A program made the translations under genes and the position numbers. DNA of 64,000 bases, taken from Novosphingobium sp. HII-3. Its GTDB lineage: Bacteria; Pseudomonadota; Alphaproteobacteria; Sphingomonadales; Sphingomonadaceae. The DNA is taken from positions 1 to 64,000 of the forward strand of contig NZ_PPSM01000081.1 of NCBI RefSeq assembly GCF_002916655.1. Direction: 5' to 3'. Every line of letters begins with the position of its first letter. Position 1 is the stretch's first letter. The notes below the pieces were generated by a model. That model made no database searches. It saw only the letters and a list, made by a program, of their open reading frames with translations, and was not told the DNA's origin. Positions 16,277 through 23,890 of this stretch are shown here, one piece after another.

Positions 16277-16936
16277 TCAGGTGCGCCGGAAGACGCCGGC
16301 TACGCGCCCGATAACGTGGACCTCATCGGCTGAGGCGATTTCCTCTCGCACCTGCGGATTGTCCCCCATCATCTTGTAAGACCCATCCGGCAGCGCCCGG
16401 ACGCGCTTGATCGTGCCGAAACCGCCGTAGACCATGGCCCAAATACCTTCCTGCCGATCGATGGAGCGCTGCGAACGGTCGATGAGCACAAGATCCCGAT
16501 CATTGATTGTGGGATACATGCTGTCCCCGATCGGCTTGGCGATCGACAGGTGTACGGCCGGGGAATCGGTGAACAGGCGGACCCACTCTTCCGGCATCCA
16601 ACGATCCACCGCCTCGACATGCTGATCGAGGAAACCCGCGCCCATACCGAGCGACAGGTCAATTTCCTCGATCTTGATGAGGCCCATCTGCTCGGCAATT
16701 TCCGCAGGCGTAGGCGGGATGAAGGCATCTTCCGCTGGATCGTCAACCTCGCCGGTCAGATATGCAGGCGTGGTCTGAAGCGCTCGGGCAATCTTGTGCA
16801 GGTGACTAGACCCGGCAGACTGTCCTGTAACGACCTTGCCGATTGTGGGCTGGCTAACGCCAATTTCGCGCGCCAGCGACGACTGGGACCAGCCCAGCAG
16901 TTTCATTCGCTCAGCAACACGCTCGCTTTTGATCAT
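16277..16936 (-). CDS. cI: CI-type repressor, XRE HTH plus S24 peptidase
   Basis: 219 residues. Residues 1-65 are an XRE helix-turn-helix (recognition region LAREIGVSQPTIGKVVTGQS). Residues 110-219 are a LexA/CI S24 peptidase fold with catalytic Ser139 in GDSM and Lys177 in GTIK. A likely RecA-stimulated self-cleavage site is Ala100-Gly101 in GMGAGFLD. So the prophage should be SOS-inducible, unlike P2 itself, whose C repressor lacks this domain. An AGGTAAGG ribosome site precedes the ATG at 16936. It is divergent from the Cro-like gene over an 83-base operator region. Confidence 0.94.
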   Translation of the reverse strand: MIKSERVAERMKLLGWSQSSLAREIGVSQPTIGKVVTGQSAGSSHLHKIARALQTTPAYLTGEVDDPAEDAFIPPTPAEIAEQMGLIKIEEIDLSLGMGAGFLDQHVEAVDRWMPEEWVRLFTDSPAVHLSIAKPIGDSMYPTINDRDLVLIDRSQRSIDRQEGIWAMVYGGFGTIKRVRALPDGSYKMMGDNPQVREEIASADEVHVIGRVAGVFRRT

Positions 16937-16946
16937 GCCCTTACCT

Positions 16947-16960
16947 ACAACCTTGGTTGT
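16947..16960. promoter_or_regulatory. palindrome in the cI leader
   Basis: ACAACC-TT-GGTTGT is a perfect 6-bp inverted repeat ending 10 bases before the cI ATG, directly beside its ribosome site. It may be a second repressor operator or an RNA hairpin that modulates cI translation. Confidence 0.4.
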
Positions 16961-16983
16961 CGCCTGCGATCAAAAAATGTGCA

Positions 16984-17011
16984 TTGACCGATCTATATCT
17001 ATGGTTATAGG
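16984..17011 (+). promoter_or_regulatory. rightward early promoter
   Basis: TTGACC (16984-16989), 16 bases, TATAGG (17006-17011). The expected start of transcription (about 17017-17019) is only 1-3 bases before the cro-like ATG at 17020, implying a leaderless message. The operator palindrome covers the -10 box. Confidence 0.6.
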
Positions 17012-17021
17012 TCTACGTCAT
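16992..17021 (-). promoter_or_regulatory. leftward repressor-maintenance promoter
   Basis: Read on the minus strand: ATGACG (17016-17021), 18 bases, TATAGA (16992-16997). It overlaps the rightward promoter, and the palindrome at 16999-17010 lies between its -35 and -10 boxes, so one bound repressor could affect both directions. Confidence 0.5.
16999..17010. promoter_or_regulatory. candidate repressor operator 1
   Basis: CTAT-GGTT-ATAG, a palindrome that covers the -10 box of the rightward promoter. The exact reverse complement recurs at 17256-17267. Two copies around the first early gene suggest the site recognised by CI and/or the Cro-like protein. Confidence 0.6.
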
Positions 17022-17349
17022 GCCCAACGCTCTAACTCCATCGGATGCCCTTCGTCAGGCGGTAAACCTTGCAGGCGGACAATCCGCGACCGCTCGCATT
17101 TGTCAGCGGTCTCAGGCCGCCGTCTGGAAGTGGCTGAATAAGGGGAAGCTACTGCCTGCGGAGTGTGTGTTGGCTATGGAGGCTGCAACTGGCGTCTCGC
17201 GCCACGACCTGCGCCCGGACATCTACCCCAGCCCTCATTTCGCCCCCTCTGCCACCTATAACCATAGGCATGAGCGCGCTGTAGCAGCTACGAATGATAG
17301 CGTCGCTTGCGATCATGAGAGCAAAGCGCAACGGAAGGATCACGCATGA
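17020..17349 (+). CDS. Cro/YdaS-like regulator
   Basis: 109 residues. Residues 5-70 match the YdaS/Cro-like family: TPSDALRQAVNLAGGQSATA, then AVWKWLNKGKLLPAECVLAM and TGVSRHDLRPDIYP. It sits where lambda cro lies, divergent from cI, and would repress cI and tune early transcription. No ribosome site precedes the ATG, in keeping with a leaderless transcript. The C-terminal 35 residues are low-complexity and His/Asn-rich. The stop overlaps the next ATG. Confidence 0.85.
   Translation: MPNALTPSDALRQAVNLAGGQSATARICQRSQAAVWKWLNKGKLLPAECVLAMEAATGVSRHDLRPDIYPSPHFAPSATYNHRHERAVAATNDSVACDHESKAQRKDHA
17256..17267. promoter_or_regulatory. candidate repressor operator 2
   Basis: CTAT-AACC-ATAG, the exact reverse complement of operator 1, inside the 3' end of the cro-like gene and 79 bases before the next start codon. 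With flanks, 13 of 14 bases agree between the two sites. Confidence 0.55.
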
Positions 17350-17834
17350 CCAAGGTCCGTGCGCCCCTCTCCTTCTCCCGCGCCATCACTACGGTCTGCG
17401 GCCAGATTGGCTGGGAGGCCGCCGCCAAGGTGACAGGCCGTTCCGTCCGAACTGTCCGCCACTGGAGCGAGAGCGACCGGCACGGCACGCCGACACTCGA
17501 TCAGGCCCTCGCCCTCGATCGTGCTTTCGTGGAGGCCGGAGGCGATCATGGCCCGATCCTCGCCAGCTATGGGCTCCAACTGGATATCGCGATGGTCGAT
17601 GCCGTGGCTTGCCGCGCTGCCCTGGCCAACGATGTCGCCAATTTTTCCAAAGAGGCGGGCGATGCCGTCAGCCGCTGCATCCAGGCCCTCACGCCCGGCG
17701 CTTCACCGGCAGTGCTACAGGCCGCCATCCTTGAGATCGAAGAAGCTGACGCGGTCGTCCCGCGCCTCCTCGGTCATCTGAAAGCCCTTCTGCCCGGCAA
17801 TGGTGCCCGGCCTGAAGCCCTTGGGGGAAAGTGA
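17346..17834 (+). CDS. phage HTH regulatory protein (CII-position)
   Basis: 162 residues. The N-terminus (SFSRAITTVCGQIGWEAAAK, then GRSVRTVRHWSESDRHG) reads as a helix-turn-helix followed by a helical region rich in Ala and Leu. It resembles phage regulators of the CII/CP76 type in size and place, but the match is not close enough to name. AAGGATC precedes the ATG; ATGA and GTGA overlaps link it to its neighbours, so cro-like, this gene and ogr form one early operon. Confidence 0.65.
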   Translation: MTKVRAPLSFSRAITTVCGQIGWEAAAKVTGRSVRTVRHWSESDRHGTPTLDQALALDRAFVEAGGDHGPILASYGLQLDIAMVDAVACRAALANDVANFSKEAGDAVSRCIQALTPGASPAVLQAAILEIEEADAVVPRLLGHLKALLPGNGARPEALGGK

Positions 17835-18145
17835 GCACGATGTCGGGTCGTCCGGTACAGCTTCCACACGTAAATTGCCCGGCCTGCGGGGGCCGAGCGT
17901 TTGCCCGTTCAACAGGTTTGGTCAGCCTGCTCTTTCGCGAAATCTACTATCACTGCCGCAATCCTGACGCCTGCGGGCACAGGTTCGTGGTGGAAATGAC
18001 GGCGGTCAGGACCGTGGCCGCAAGCCGCTTTCCGCAGCCCAAGCACACGCTGCCGATGACGCAGTGGCGCGAAGCGGCGAACGATCGCGCGGCCAACGAT
18101 GATGGTCCCCCCACCGAACCGGAATCCAGCGCGACCGTCACCTGA
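17831..18145 (+). CDS. ogr: Ogr/Delta-like zinc finger late activator
   Basis: 104 residues. The P2 Ogr/Delta zinc finger is clear near the start: CPACGGRAFARSTG, IYYHCRNPDACGHRF, giving the four zinc cysteines. Family members bind TGT-N12-ACA dyads and recruit RNA polymerase to late promoters. The tail beyond residue 65 is Pro/Asn/Glu-rich. GTG at 17831 overlaps the previous stop; ATG at 17840 is the alternative. Unlike P2, where ogr is a separate unit next to D, it is placed in the early operon, so late activation would follow directly from derepression. Confidence 0.88.
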   Translation: MSTMSGRPVQLPHVNCPACGGRAFARSTGLVSLLFREIYYHCRNPDACGHRFVVEMTAVRTVAASRFPQPKHTLPMTQWREAANDRAANDDGPPTEPESSATVT

Positions 18146-18245
18146 CACGACGGCCGCGCTGACCTGACCTTCCGAACCTGATGCCTTCGAACCCGGCTCG
18201 CTTCCGGGAATGCCCCAGCTTTGCCTACTCACCGGAGCCCTCTCC

Positions 18246-18452
18246 ATGCATCTCCCCAACCATAGCCAGTTCATCGTGGTGCTCCAGCAACCACGCCGGC
18301 AACCGGCCTCAACATCGGCTCTGTTTGGCGCATGGCGCGAACTGTGGCGGTGCGCTCCCCGCGCCGTCCGCCGGGATACCGTCGCCGGCACCGCACTTGT
18401 CCTGGTCGCTGCTGCACTCTTCGCAGCTGCCTGGGGGATGCTCCCGGCATGA
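18246..18452 (+). CDS. small predicted membrane protein
   Basis: 68 residues starting MHLPNHSQFIVVLQQPRRQP, with one hydrophobic helix at the C-terminus (GTALVLVAAALFAAAWGML). GGAG stands 10 bases before the ATG. An upstream in-frame ATG at 18210 is less likely. No family recognised. The stop overlaps a tiny downstream frame. Confidence 0.5.
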   Translation: MHLPNHSQFIVVLQQPRRQPASTSALFGAWRELWRCAPRAVRRDTVAGTALVLVAAALFAAAWGMLPA

Positions 18453-18541
18453 ACCGCGCTGCTGATCGCAATCGTCAGGGCCGCCACGATGCCCATCAAG
18501 CTCGCGCCGCGGTTTCCCGCCTCCTGCAAGCCGGAGCCTGA
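18449..18541 (+). CDS. possible 30-residue basic peptide
   Basis: An ATG in a 4-base overlap with the preceding stop opens 30 codons (MNRAADRNRQGRHDAHQARA to a stop at 18539-18541), three bases before the primase ATG. It may be a translational bridge rather than a functional protein. Confidence 0.3.
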   Translation: MNRAADRNRQGRHDAHQARAAVSRLLQAGA

Positions 18542-18544
18542 TAC

Positions 18545-21274
18545 ATGGACATGCGGGACGACATCCGCCGCTCCTTGATGCCGCTGCTCAAGGGCGACTT
18601 CAAATGGAAAAGAGAAGGGGGCGAGTACCTCCAAGGGGGTAAGTGCCCCGACTGCAGCGAGCACAGCGTCTTCGCTCACGGCAAGAACCCGTGGGTGCTG
18701 AAATGCGGCCGCACGAACAAGTGCGGGTGGATGGGCTCCGTTCGCGATCTCTATCCCGAGATCTTCGATACGTGGTCGAACCGCTACAAGGCCACGCCGC
18801 AGAACCCCCACGCCGCCGCTGACGCGTACCTGACCGATGCCCGCAGGCTGGACCTGCGCGGCATGCGCGATGCCTACTCGCAAGAGTACTACCGCGACGA
18901 GGCCCGCAAGATCGGCTCCGCGACGGTACGCTTCCCCTTGCCGGGCGGCAGCTGGTGGGAACGCCTGATCGACCAGCCCGGTCGCTTCGATCGCAAGGCG
19001 CGTTTTGCGCCCGGCAAGTCCTACAAGGGCCAGGCATGGCAGCGTCCCGATGTGTCGATCGACGACATGGCGAACGCGCCCAGCATCTGGTTTGCCGAAG
19101 GCATCTTCAATGCCTGGGCACTGGAGCAGGCTGGGCAACGCGCCGCCTCGACCATGTCGAGCAACAACTACCCGGCCGAGTTCCTCAAGCAGCTTCGCAC
19201 TCACATCGCTGCATCCGAGCACCCGTTCCGCAAGCCCACGATCGTTTTCGCCTTCGACGTCGGCGCCGCCGGCACCAAGGCGAGCCGTGAATTCGTCGAA
19301 AGGGCGAAGAAGGAAGGCTGGGACGCCACCGCCGCCCAGCCCATGGGCGAGGACGAGAACGGCAATGAACTTGATTGGAACGACCTGCTCGGTTTCGACA
19401 AGCTGGGTGAGACCGATCGCGCGGAATACCTGTGGCACGGAAAGGTGCTGCTCGCGGCGTCTGCGCAGGAAAAGGCGTTTCTGCTGTGGGAAAAGCACCG
19501 CTGGAACAGCTTCCACTTCGTCTTCGGTAACCGCACGTACTGGTGCTCGATCGACATCTCCGTCGTTCAGGAGAAGATCGACGAATACCGCAAGGGCCGC
19601 ACCCGTGAGTTGAAGGAAATCGACCAGGAGGAAGAGACCAAGATCCGGCAGGATGCATCGCGCGAGGCGCTGACGGTCGAAGAGATCGCCAACTGCGCCT
19701 TCCGCGTCCTCTACCGCCAGCGGGACGAAGCCACGGACGAAACCAAGTTCTTTCTCAACATCAGCTATCCCAGCGGCAAGCGGCCGTCCGTGAAGGGCGA
19801 TTTCACCGCAGCCCAGCTGCGCAAGGCGTCGAACTTCGAAGACCGCCTGTTCGCCTTTGGGGGCGTTTGGACAGGGAGCGGCTTGCAGCTGACGCGGATC
19901 CTGCAACAGCAGACGCCCGACCTGCCCGACGTGCGCCCGCTTGGCTTCACCGGCTACTGCCGCGATTCACAGGCTTACATATTCGGGCCGATCGCTGTCT
20001 CCGGTGGCCGGGTCTACAAACCCAACGAGAATGAATTCTTCCAGATCGGTAAGAAGGCCCTGAAGCTGGGCACATCGGAGAAGCTGCTCGACATCGACTA
20101 TGATGCCGATCAGCTGGACGTCAGCTGGCTCAAGGATCTGTGGGTCGCCTACGGCCCCAAAGGCATCGTCTGCCTGACCTTCTACTTCGCCTCCCTGTTC
20201 GCCGAACAGATCCGCGCGGAGATGAAGAGCTTCCCGTTCCTCGAAATGCACGGACTTCCCGGTACCGGCAAAACCACGCTCGTCGAGTTCCTGTGGAAGC
20301 TGCTGGGCCGCGAAAACTACGAAGGCTTCGACCCGGCCAAGGCTACGCCCGCCGCCATGGCGCGCAACCTCGGCAAGGTCGGCAACCTTCCCGTCGTCCT
20401 GATCGAAGGCGACCGCCGCGAGGAAGCATCACATTCCAAGCGGTTCGAGTGGGAGGAATTGAAAACCGCCTACAATGGCCGCTCCGTTCGCTCGCGCGGC
20501 GTGAAGAATGGCGGGATGGAAACATTCGAGCCACCGTTCCGGGGCGCGATCGTTATCGAGCAGAACGAGCCGGTAAACGCCTCACGCGCCGTGCTGGAGC
20601 GTATCATGTCGCTCGGCTTCGACATGTCGGGCTGGTCGGCCGAAACGAAAAGTTCGGCCGAGCGCCTGGAGCAATGGCCGATCGAGAAGGTGTCCGGCTT
20701 CATCGTTCACGCGGCGAAGCGCGAGGGCGAGATCATGGCTCGCTTCCGGCAGGCTTTCGCGCAGTACGAAGCCGAATTGCTGGCGATGCCGGCGATCCGC
20801 ACCAACCGCCTCGCCAAGACGCACGGCCAGTTGCTCGCCTTCCTCGACGCCATGCGCACCATCGTGCCGCTTACAGACGAACAGCAGGCCGCCACCGGCC
20901 GCTTCATCGTCGAGATGGCCACGACCCGGCAGATGGCGGTCAACAGCGAAGACCCCGTCGTCAGCTTGTTCTGGGAACGCTTCGATTACCTCGAAGAAAA
21001 CGAGGATCCCTCCGCACTCTCCGGGCACATCAACCACCATCGTCGCCACGACGAAGGCATGATCGCCGTTCGCCTGAACGAGATGGAGGCCCGCTGCGCG
21101 GACAAGCGCCTCGCGCTGCCGACCCATGCCGAACTGATCCGGGCGCTGAAAACCTCGAAAAACCGCCGTTTCATCGAAGTCTGCACCGTCAACTCCCGAA
21201 ACGACAACGTCGGCGCCGTCCGCTGCTGGGTCTTCAAGGACAGCAGCCGCGCCGCCTCCGAACGCAAATCCTGA
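18545..21274 (+). CDS. phage replication protein: zinc-ribbon primase with TOPRIM and P-loop ATPase domain
   Basis: 909 residues. A CHC2-like zinc ribbon lies at about 34-60 (CPDCSEH and KCGRTNKCGW). A TOPRIM-type region spans about 180-285 with FAEG (Glu185) and the FAFDVGAAG acidic motif near 238. A large middle domain is followed by a Walker A motif GLPGTGKTT at 570-578 and an LIEGDRREEA segment. It is likely to prime and unwind phage DNA, taking the place of P2 gene A, so replication is probably not P2 rolling-circle. It heads the replication operon. Confidence 0.85.
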   Translation: MDMRDDIRRSLMPLLKGDFKWKREGGEYLQGGKCPDCSEHSVFAHGKNPWVLKCGRTNKCGWMGSVRDLYPEIFDTWSNRYKATPQNPHAAADAYLTDARRLDLRGMRDAYSQEYYRDEARKIGSATVRFPLPGGSWWERLIDQPGRFDRKARFAPGKSYKGQAWQRPDVSIDDMANAPSIWFAEGIFNAWALEQAGQRAASTMSSNNYPAEFLKQLRTHIAASEHPFRKPTIVFAFDVGAAGTKASREFVERAKKEGWDATAAQPMGEDENGNELDWNDLLGFDKLGETDRAEYLWHGKVLLAASAQEKAFLLWEKHRWNSFHFVFGNRTYWCSIDISVVQEKIDEYRKGRTRELKEIDQEEETKIRQDASREALTVEEIANCAFRVLYRQRDEATDETKFFLNISYPSGKRPSVKGDFTAAQLRKASNFEDRLFAFGGVWTGSGLQLTRILQQQTPDLPDVRPLGFTGYCRDSQAYIFGPIAVSGGRVYKPNENEFFQIGKKALKLGTSEKLLDIDYDADQLDVSWLKDLWVAYGPKGIVCLTFYFASLFAEQIRAEMKSFPFLEMHGLPGTGKTTLVEFLWKLLGRENYEGFDPAKATPAAMARNLGKVGNLPVVLIEGDRREEASHSKRFEWEELKTAYNGRSVRSRGVKNGGMETFEPPFRGAIVIEQNEPVNASRAVLERIMSLGFDMSGWSAETKSSAERLEQWPIEKVSGFIVHAAKREGEIMARFRQAFAQYEAELLAMPAIRTNRLAKTHGQLLAFLDAMRTIVPLTDEQQAATGRFIVEMATTRQMAVNSEDPVVSLFWERFDYLEENEDPSALSGHINHHRRHDEGMIAVRLNEMEARCADKRLALPTHAELIRALKTSKNRRFIEVCTVNSRNDNVGAVRCWVFKDSSRAASERKS

Positions 21275-21291
21275 AAATCGAAAGGATGCCT

Positions 21292-21795
21292 ATGCGCACC
21301 GTACCTTCGCTGCTGTCCATGCTGGACGATCCTGACGCCGCACCCCCTGCACCGCTTCCTGCCCCCGTCATGCCCTGGGATTACGTCAGGATGCGCCGCG
21401 AGGCAGCAGGACTGTCGATCGAGGAAGCTTCGAAGCCGTTCTGGCATCGCCCCGAGCACCGCGCTGACGTTGAACGCAACATGGCTCAGATCGAGGCCGT
21501 CGGCTTTCGCGTAAAGCGCCTGTGGGACATGTCGCGGGCTTTCCGCCTCAACCTGACCATCTATCGCCAGCTGTGCGACACGCCGCCGGATCAGCATCCG
21601 CGCCTATGCCGGGCCTGCGGATGGGACGAGTGGTCCGATCAACTGGATAACGACGGCTTCGACTGCGCTTGGTCCGCCCTCGACCCTGAAATCTGCACTC
21701 TGTGCGAACAGACCCGTCGCCCGAAATTCCGGCCGCGACCGGCCAACACCCAGACTCATGCTCACACCCGCAGCGCCGCTCAGCGCGCTGCCTGA
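21292..21795 (+). CDS. hypothetical phage protein with paired CxxC motifs
   Basis: 167 residues. The N-terminal part has an XRE-like helix (WDYVRMRREAAGLSIEEAS). The C-terminal half has CRACGWDEW and CTLCEQTRRP, a plausible zinc-binding pair. The ATG at 21292 is chosen because AAAGG stands 7 bases upstream; the ATG at 21286 is too close to it. It lies 17 bases after the primase. Function unknown; DNA binding is an inference. Confidence 0.7.
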   Translation: MRTVPSLLSMLDDPDAAPPAPLPAPVMPWDYVRMRREAAGLSIEEASKPFWHRPEHRADVERNMAQIEAVGFRVKRLWDMSRAFRLNLTIYRQLCDTPPDQHPRLCRACGWDEWSDQLDNDGFDCAWSALDPEICTLCEQTRRPKFRPRPANTQTHAHTRSAAQRAA

Positions 21796-21810
21796 TCGAA
21801 AGACATTCCC

Positions 21811-22053
21811 ATGGCCGAAACGAATGCAACCGAAGACCGCCTTCGCCTGCTCATCGAGCGGGTCGAGCGCTTGGAGGAAGAGAAGCGCGGCATCGCGTCC
21901 GATATCAACGACGTCTACGCCGAAGCCAAGGCAGTTGGATACGACGTCAAGGTCATGAAGGTCATCGTGAAGCTTCGCCGGATGCAGCCCGACGATCGCC
22001 GCGAAATGGACATGATCGTAGACACCTACAAGAACGCGCTGGGGATCGACTGA
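21811..22053 (+). CDS. gapR: GapR family (DUF2312) nucleoid protein
   Basis: 80 residues spanning the whole GapR/DUF2312 domain: RLRLLIERVERLEEEKRGIA, DINDVYAEAKAVGYDVKVMK and a C-terminal DTYKNALGID. In Caulobacter, GapR binds overtwisted DNA ahead of forks and helps topoisomerases. A phage copy next to the replication protein may serve phage replication or interfere with the host protein. It is slightly shorter than chromosomal GapR (about 89 residues). Confidence 0.9.
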   Translation: MAETNATEDRLRLLIERVERLEEEKRGIASDINDVYAEAKAVGYDVKVMKVIVKLRRMQPDDRREMDMIVDTYKNALGID

Positions 22054-22055
22054 CC

Positions 22056-22253
22056 ATGCGCCGCCGCCCCTCGCCCGCCGTTCACCCGATTGGCTGCGCC
22101 TGCCGCGCATGCGCCCCGCAGACCTGCCGTGCCCGGCGTATCGATCTCGCGATCAGGGCCGCAACGCGCGTCCTGTTCCTGATCGCCGCCATGATCGCCA
22201 TCCCCTTCATCATTGCCCACGCGCTTGCCAGCGCCAAGGGAGACAACCGTTGA
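22056..22253 (+). CDS. small membrane protein with Cys-rich N-terminus
   Basis: 65 residues: HPIGCACRACAPQTCRARR near the start, then a hydrophobic helix (VLFLIAAMIAIPFIIAHAL). It starts two bases after gapR stops, and its stop shares bases with the next TTG start. Not recognised; it could be a small inner-membrane phage protein. Confidence 0.55.
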   Translation: MRRRPSPAVHPIGCACRACAPQTCRARRIDLAIRAATRVLFLIAAMIAIPFIIAHALASAKGDNR

Positions 22254-22468
22254 TCCTGCCCTACCTCGAACCCGCCGCCGACTGGCTGGACCAGTCCGTG
22301 GAGGAACGCCTCATCCTCGCGGCCGAGATCCTCTTCACGCAAAACCTGATGAACAGCCGCCGCTACAACCAGACGACAACCGAAATCCGCAAGCGCGCCG
22401 ACCGGCAGCGCGGCATTCGCGCCCGCAACCGCATTGACGTGGCCGTGCGCCAGGCCGGTGCGGCATGA
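22250..22468 (+). CDS. small hypothetical phage protein
   Basis: 72 residues from a TTG start overlapping the previous stop (TTGA). It reads ILPYLEPAADWLDQSVEERL, then an Arg/Asn-rich basic C-terminus (RRYNQTTTEIRKRADRQRG). The basic tail could bind nucleic acid. The gene is supported by clean overlaps at both ends rather than by homology. Confidence 0.5.
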   Translation: MILPYLEPAADWLDQSVEERLILAAEILFTQNLMNSRRYNQTTTEIRKRADRQRGIRARNRIDVAVRQAGAA

Positions 22469-22731
22469 GCGCGAAACAGTGCGCCCTGTGCGCCGGCACC
22501 GGGGCCAAGGACTACGCTGGCTTTGCCATGGATCCCTGCGACCATGCAGCCGCCCCGCACGATCAGCGAACGCACGAAGTCGAGGTATCCCGCGACGATG
22601 CCGTGAAGTTTCTTGAGCATGCCTGCCGCAACTGGCGGCATCTCGCCCCCCTGTCAGAGGACGATGTTCAGGACGTCGCCGAGGCGCTCGCCGCCTTCAG
22701 TCGTGCCCGCGCGAAAGGCGGTGCGGCATGA
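22465..22731 (+). CDS. small Cys-containing phage protein
   Basis: 88 residues. The N-terminus (KQCALCAGTGAKDYAGFAMD, then PCDH) resembles a minimal zinc ribbon; the rest is helical and acidic (LSEDDVQDVAEALAAFSRAR). It overlaps both neighbours by four bases. Family not recognised. Confidence 0.6.
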   Translation: MSAKQCALCAGTGAKDYAGFAMDPCDHAAAPHDQRTHEVEVSRDDAVKFLEHACRNWRHLAPLSEDDVQDVAEALAAFSRARAKGGAA

Positions 22732-23195
22732 AGGCGCTCACCGTCCACCAGCCCTTCGCCTCGCTGATCATGGCGGGTGCCAAGCCCTACGAGTTCCGCT
22801 CGTGGCGCCCCCATGCTGCGATGATCGGGCAGCGCGTCGTCATTCATGCCAGCAGCAGGAAGATCAGCAAGCCCCTCGCGGCCGATCTGTTCGTAGCCGT
22901 CCGCGACCAGGCACTATCCTCGATCGTCACCGCCACGCTCGATCCCGCCAAGGCGCTTCCCGTTCTTGCCCGTGCCTGGGAGCCTGCCGGTGAACCCCTG
23001 CCCCTGTCCGCCGGGCTGGGCACCGTGATCATCGGTCAACCCATTCCGGCTCAGGAGGTGGCGGATGCTCCCGGCCTGCCACTGGCAGAGGGCGAACAGG
23101 ATCTCTGGGCTTGGCCCATGCTCGATGTGCAGCGCTGGACCCAGCCGGCGCCGGAATCTGGAGCGCAGCGGTTCTGGCACTGGACACGATCATGA
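22728..23195 (+). CDS. ASCH/PUA-like domain protein
   Basis: 155 residues. The opening MKALTVHQPFASLIMAGAKP, with YEFRSWRP and QRVVIHASSRK, is the ASCH signature, a PUA-like fold thought to bind RNA or modified nucleotides. Its genomic partner is an N6-type DNA methyltransferase, with overlapping ATGA, which hints at a link to modified DNA. The role is inferred. Confidence 0.78.
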   Translation: MKALTVHQPFASLIMAGAKPYEFRSWRPHAAMIGQRVVIHASSRKISKPLAADLFVAVRDQALSSIVTATLDPAKALPVLARAWEPAGEPLPLSAGLGTVIIGQPIPAQEVADAPGLPLAEGEQDLWAWPMLDVQRWTQPAPESGAQRFWHWTRS

Positions 23196-23890
23196 GCGGC
23201 GAACTCACCGCGCGTCCAAAGGACAGCAAGCGCCACCCCTGGGATTGGTACGTCGAGGAACAGTGGGTCACGCACCGCCTGGTGGACGTGCTCGATCTGG
23301 AACCGGACGTCACGTACCTCGATCCTTGCTGTGGCCAGCTGCACATTCCGCAGGCACTTGCTGATCGCGGGTTCCCGCAGGTCTATGGGACGGACATCTT
23401 CGCGCGGAATCCTGCGCACCGTCTCTTCCTAGGCGAGCATAACTTCCTGGGCGAACAGCGGCATCTGCTGGAAGCGTCAAACCGGCTCTCGATCATCATG
23501 AACCCGCCGTTCTCCTATCAGAACGGCAAATTGGTCCGGGGCTTGGCGGAAAAGATCATCCGGCAGGCGTTATCCATCGCAACGCACAAGGTTTGCGCCC
23601 TACTGCCGCTCAAGTGGCTTGCGAGCGAAGGACGCTACCGCCTGTTCACGGACGAGACGCCCGTCGGCGTGTGGATCCTCTGCGAGCGGCCGTCCATGCC
23701 ACCGGGAGACATGATCGAGCAGCTGGGCGACAACGCCTACGATCACGGCAAGATAGATTACATGTGGGTCGTGTGGGACAAGCAGCGCGAGGCAGCGCGT
23801 GATTCCCGAGGTACGCCGTTCGCGCCAACATTCTGGATACCACCCCGCGACAAGATCGCGACCAAGGCAGAAAGGAAAATGGCGGCGTGA
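23192..23890 (+). CDS. SAM-dependent DNA methyltransferase (NPPF type)
   Basis: 232 residues from the ATG at 23192. Motif I-like segment YLDPCCGQLHIPQALADRG and catalytic NPPF (SIIMNPPFSYQNGKLV) mark an N6-adenine class methyltransferase; PLKWLASEGRYRLF and FWIPPRDKIA follow. An in-frame upstream extension to 23111 lies inside the ASCH gene and is not used. No restriction partner is adjacent. It is the second methylase in the prophage, belonging to the early operon, while dam is in the late region. Confidence 0.82.
   Translation: MSGELTARPKDSKRHPWDWYVEEQWVTHRLVDVLDLEPDVTYLDPCCGQLHIPQALADRGFPQVYGTDIFARNPAHRLFLGEHNFLGEQRHLLEASNRLSIIMNPPFSYQNGKLVRGLAEKIIRQALSIATHKVCALLPLKWLASEGRYRLFTDETPVGVWILCERPSMPPGDMIEQLGDNAYDHGKIDYMWVVWDKQREAARDSRGTPFAPTFWIPPRDKIATKAERKMAA

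Noticed and set aside
17909..19906. 665-codon open frame on the minus strand opposite the ogr-to-primase region
   Set aside because: Covers a recognised zinc-ribbon/TOPRIM protein on the other strand; its translation has no family features.
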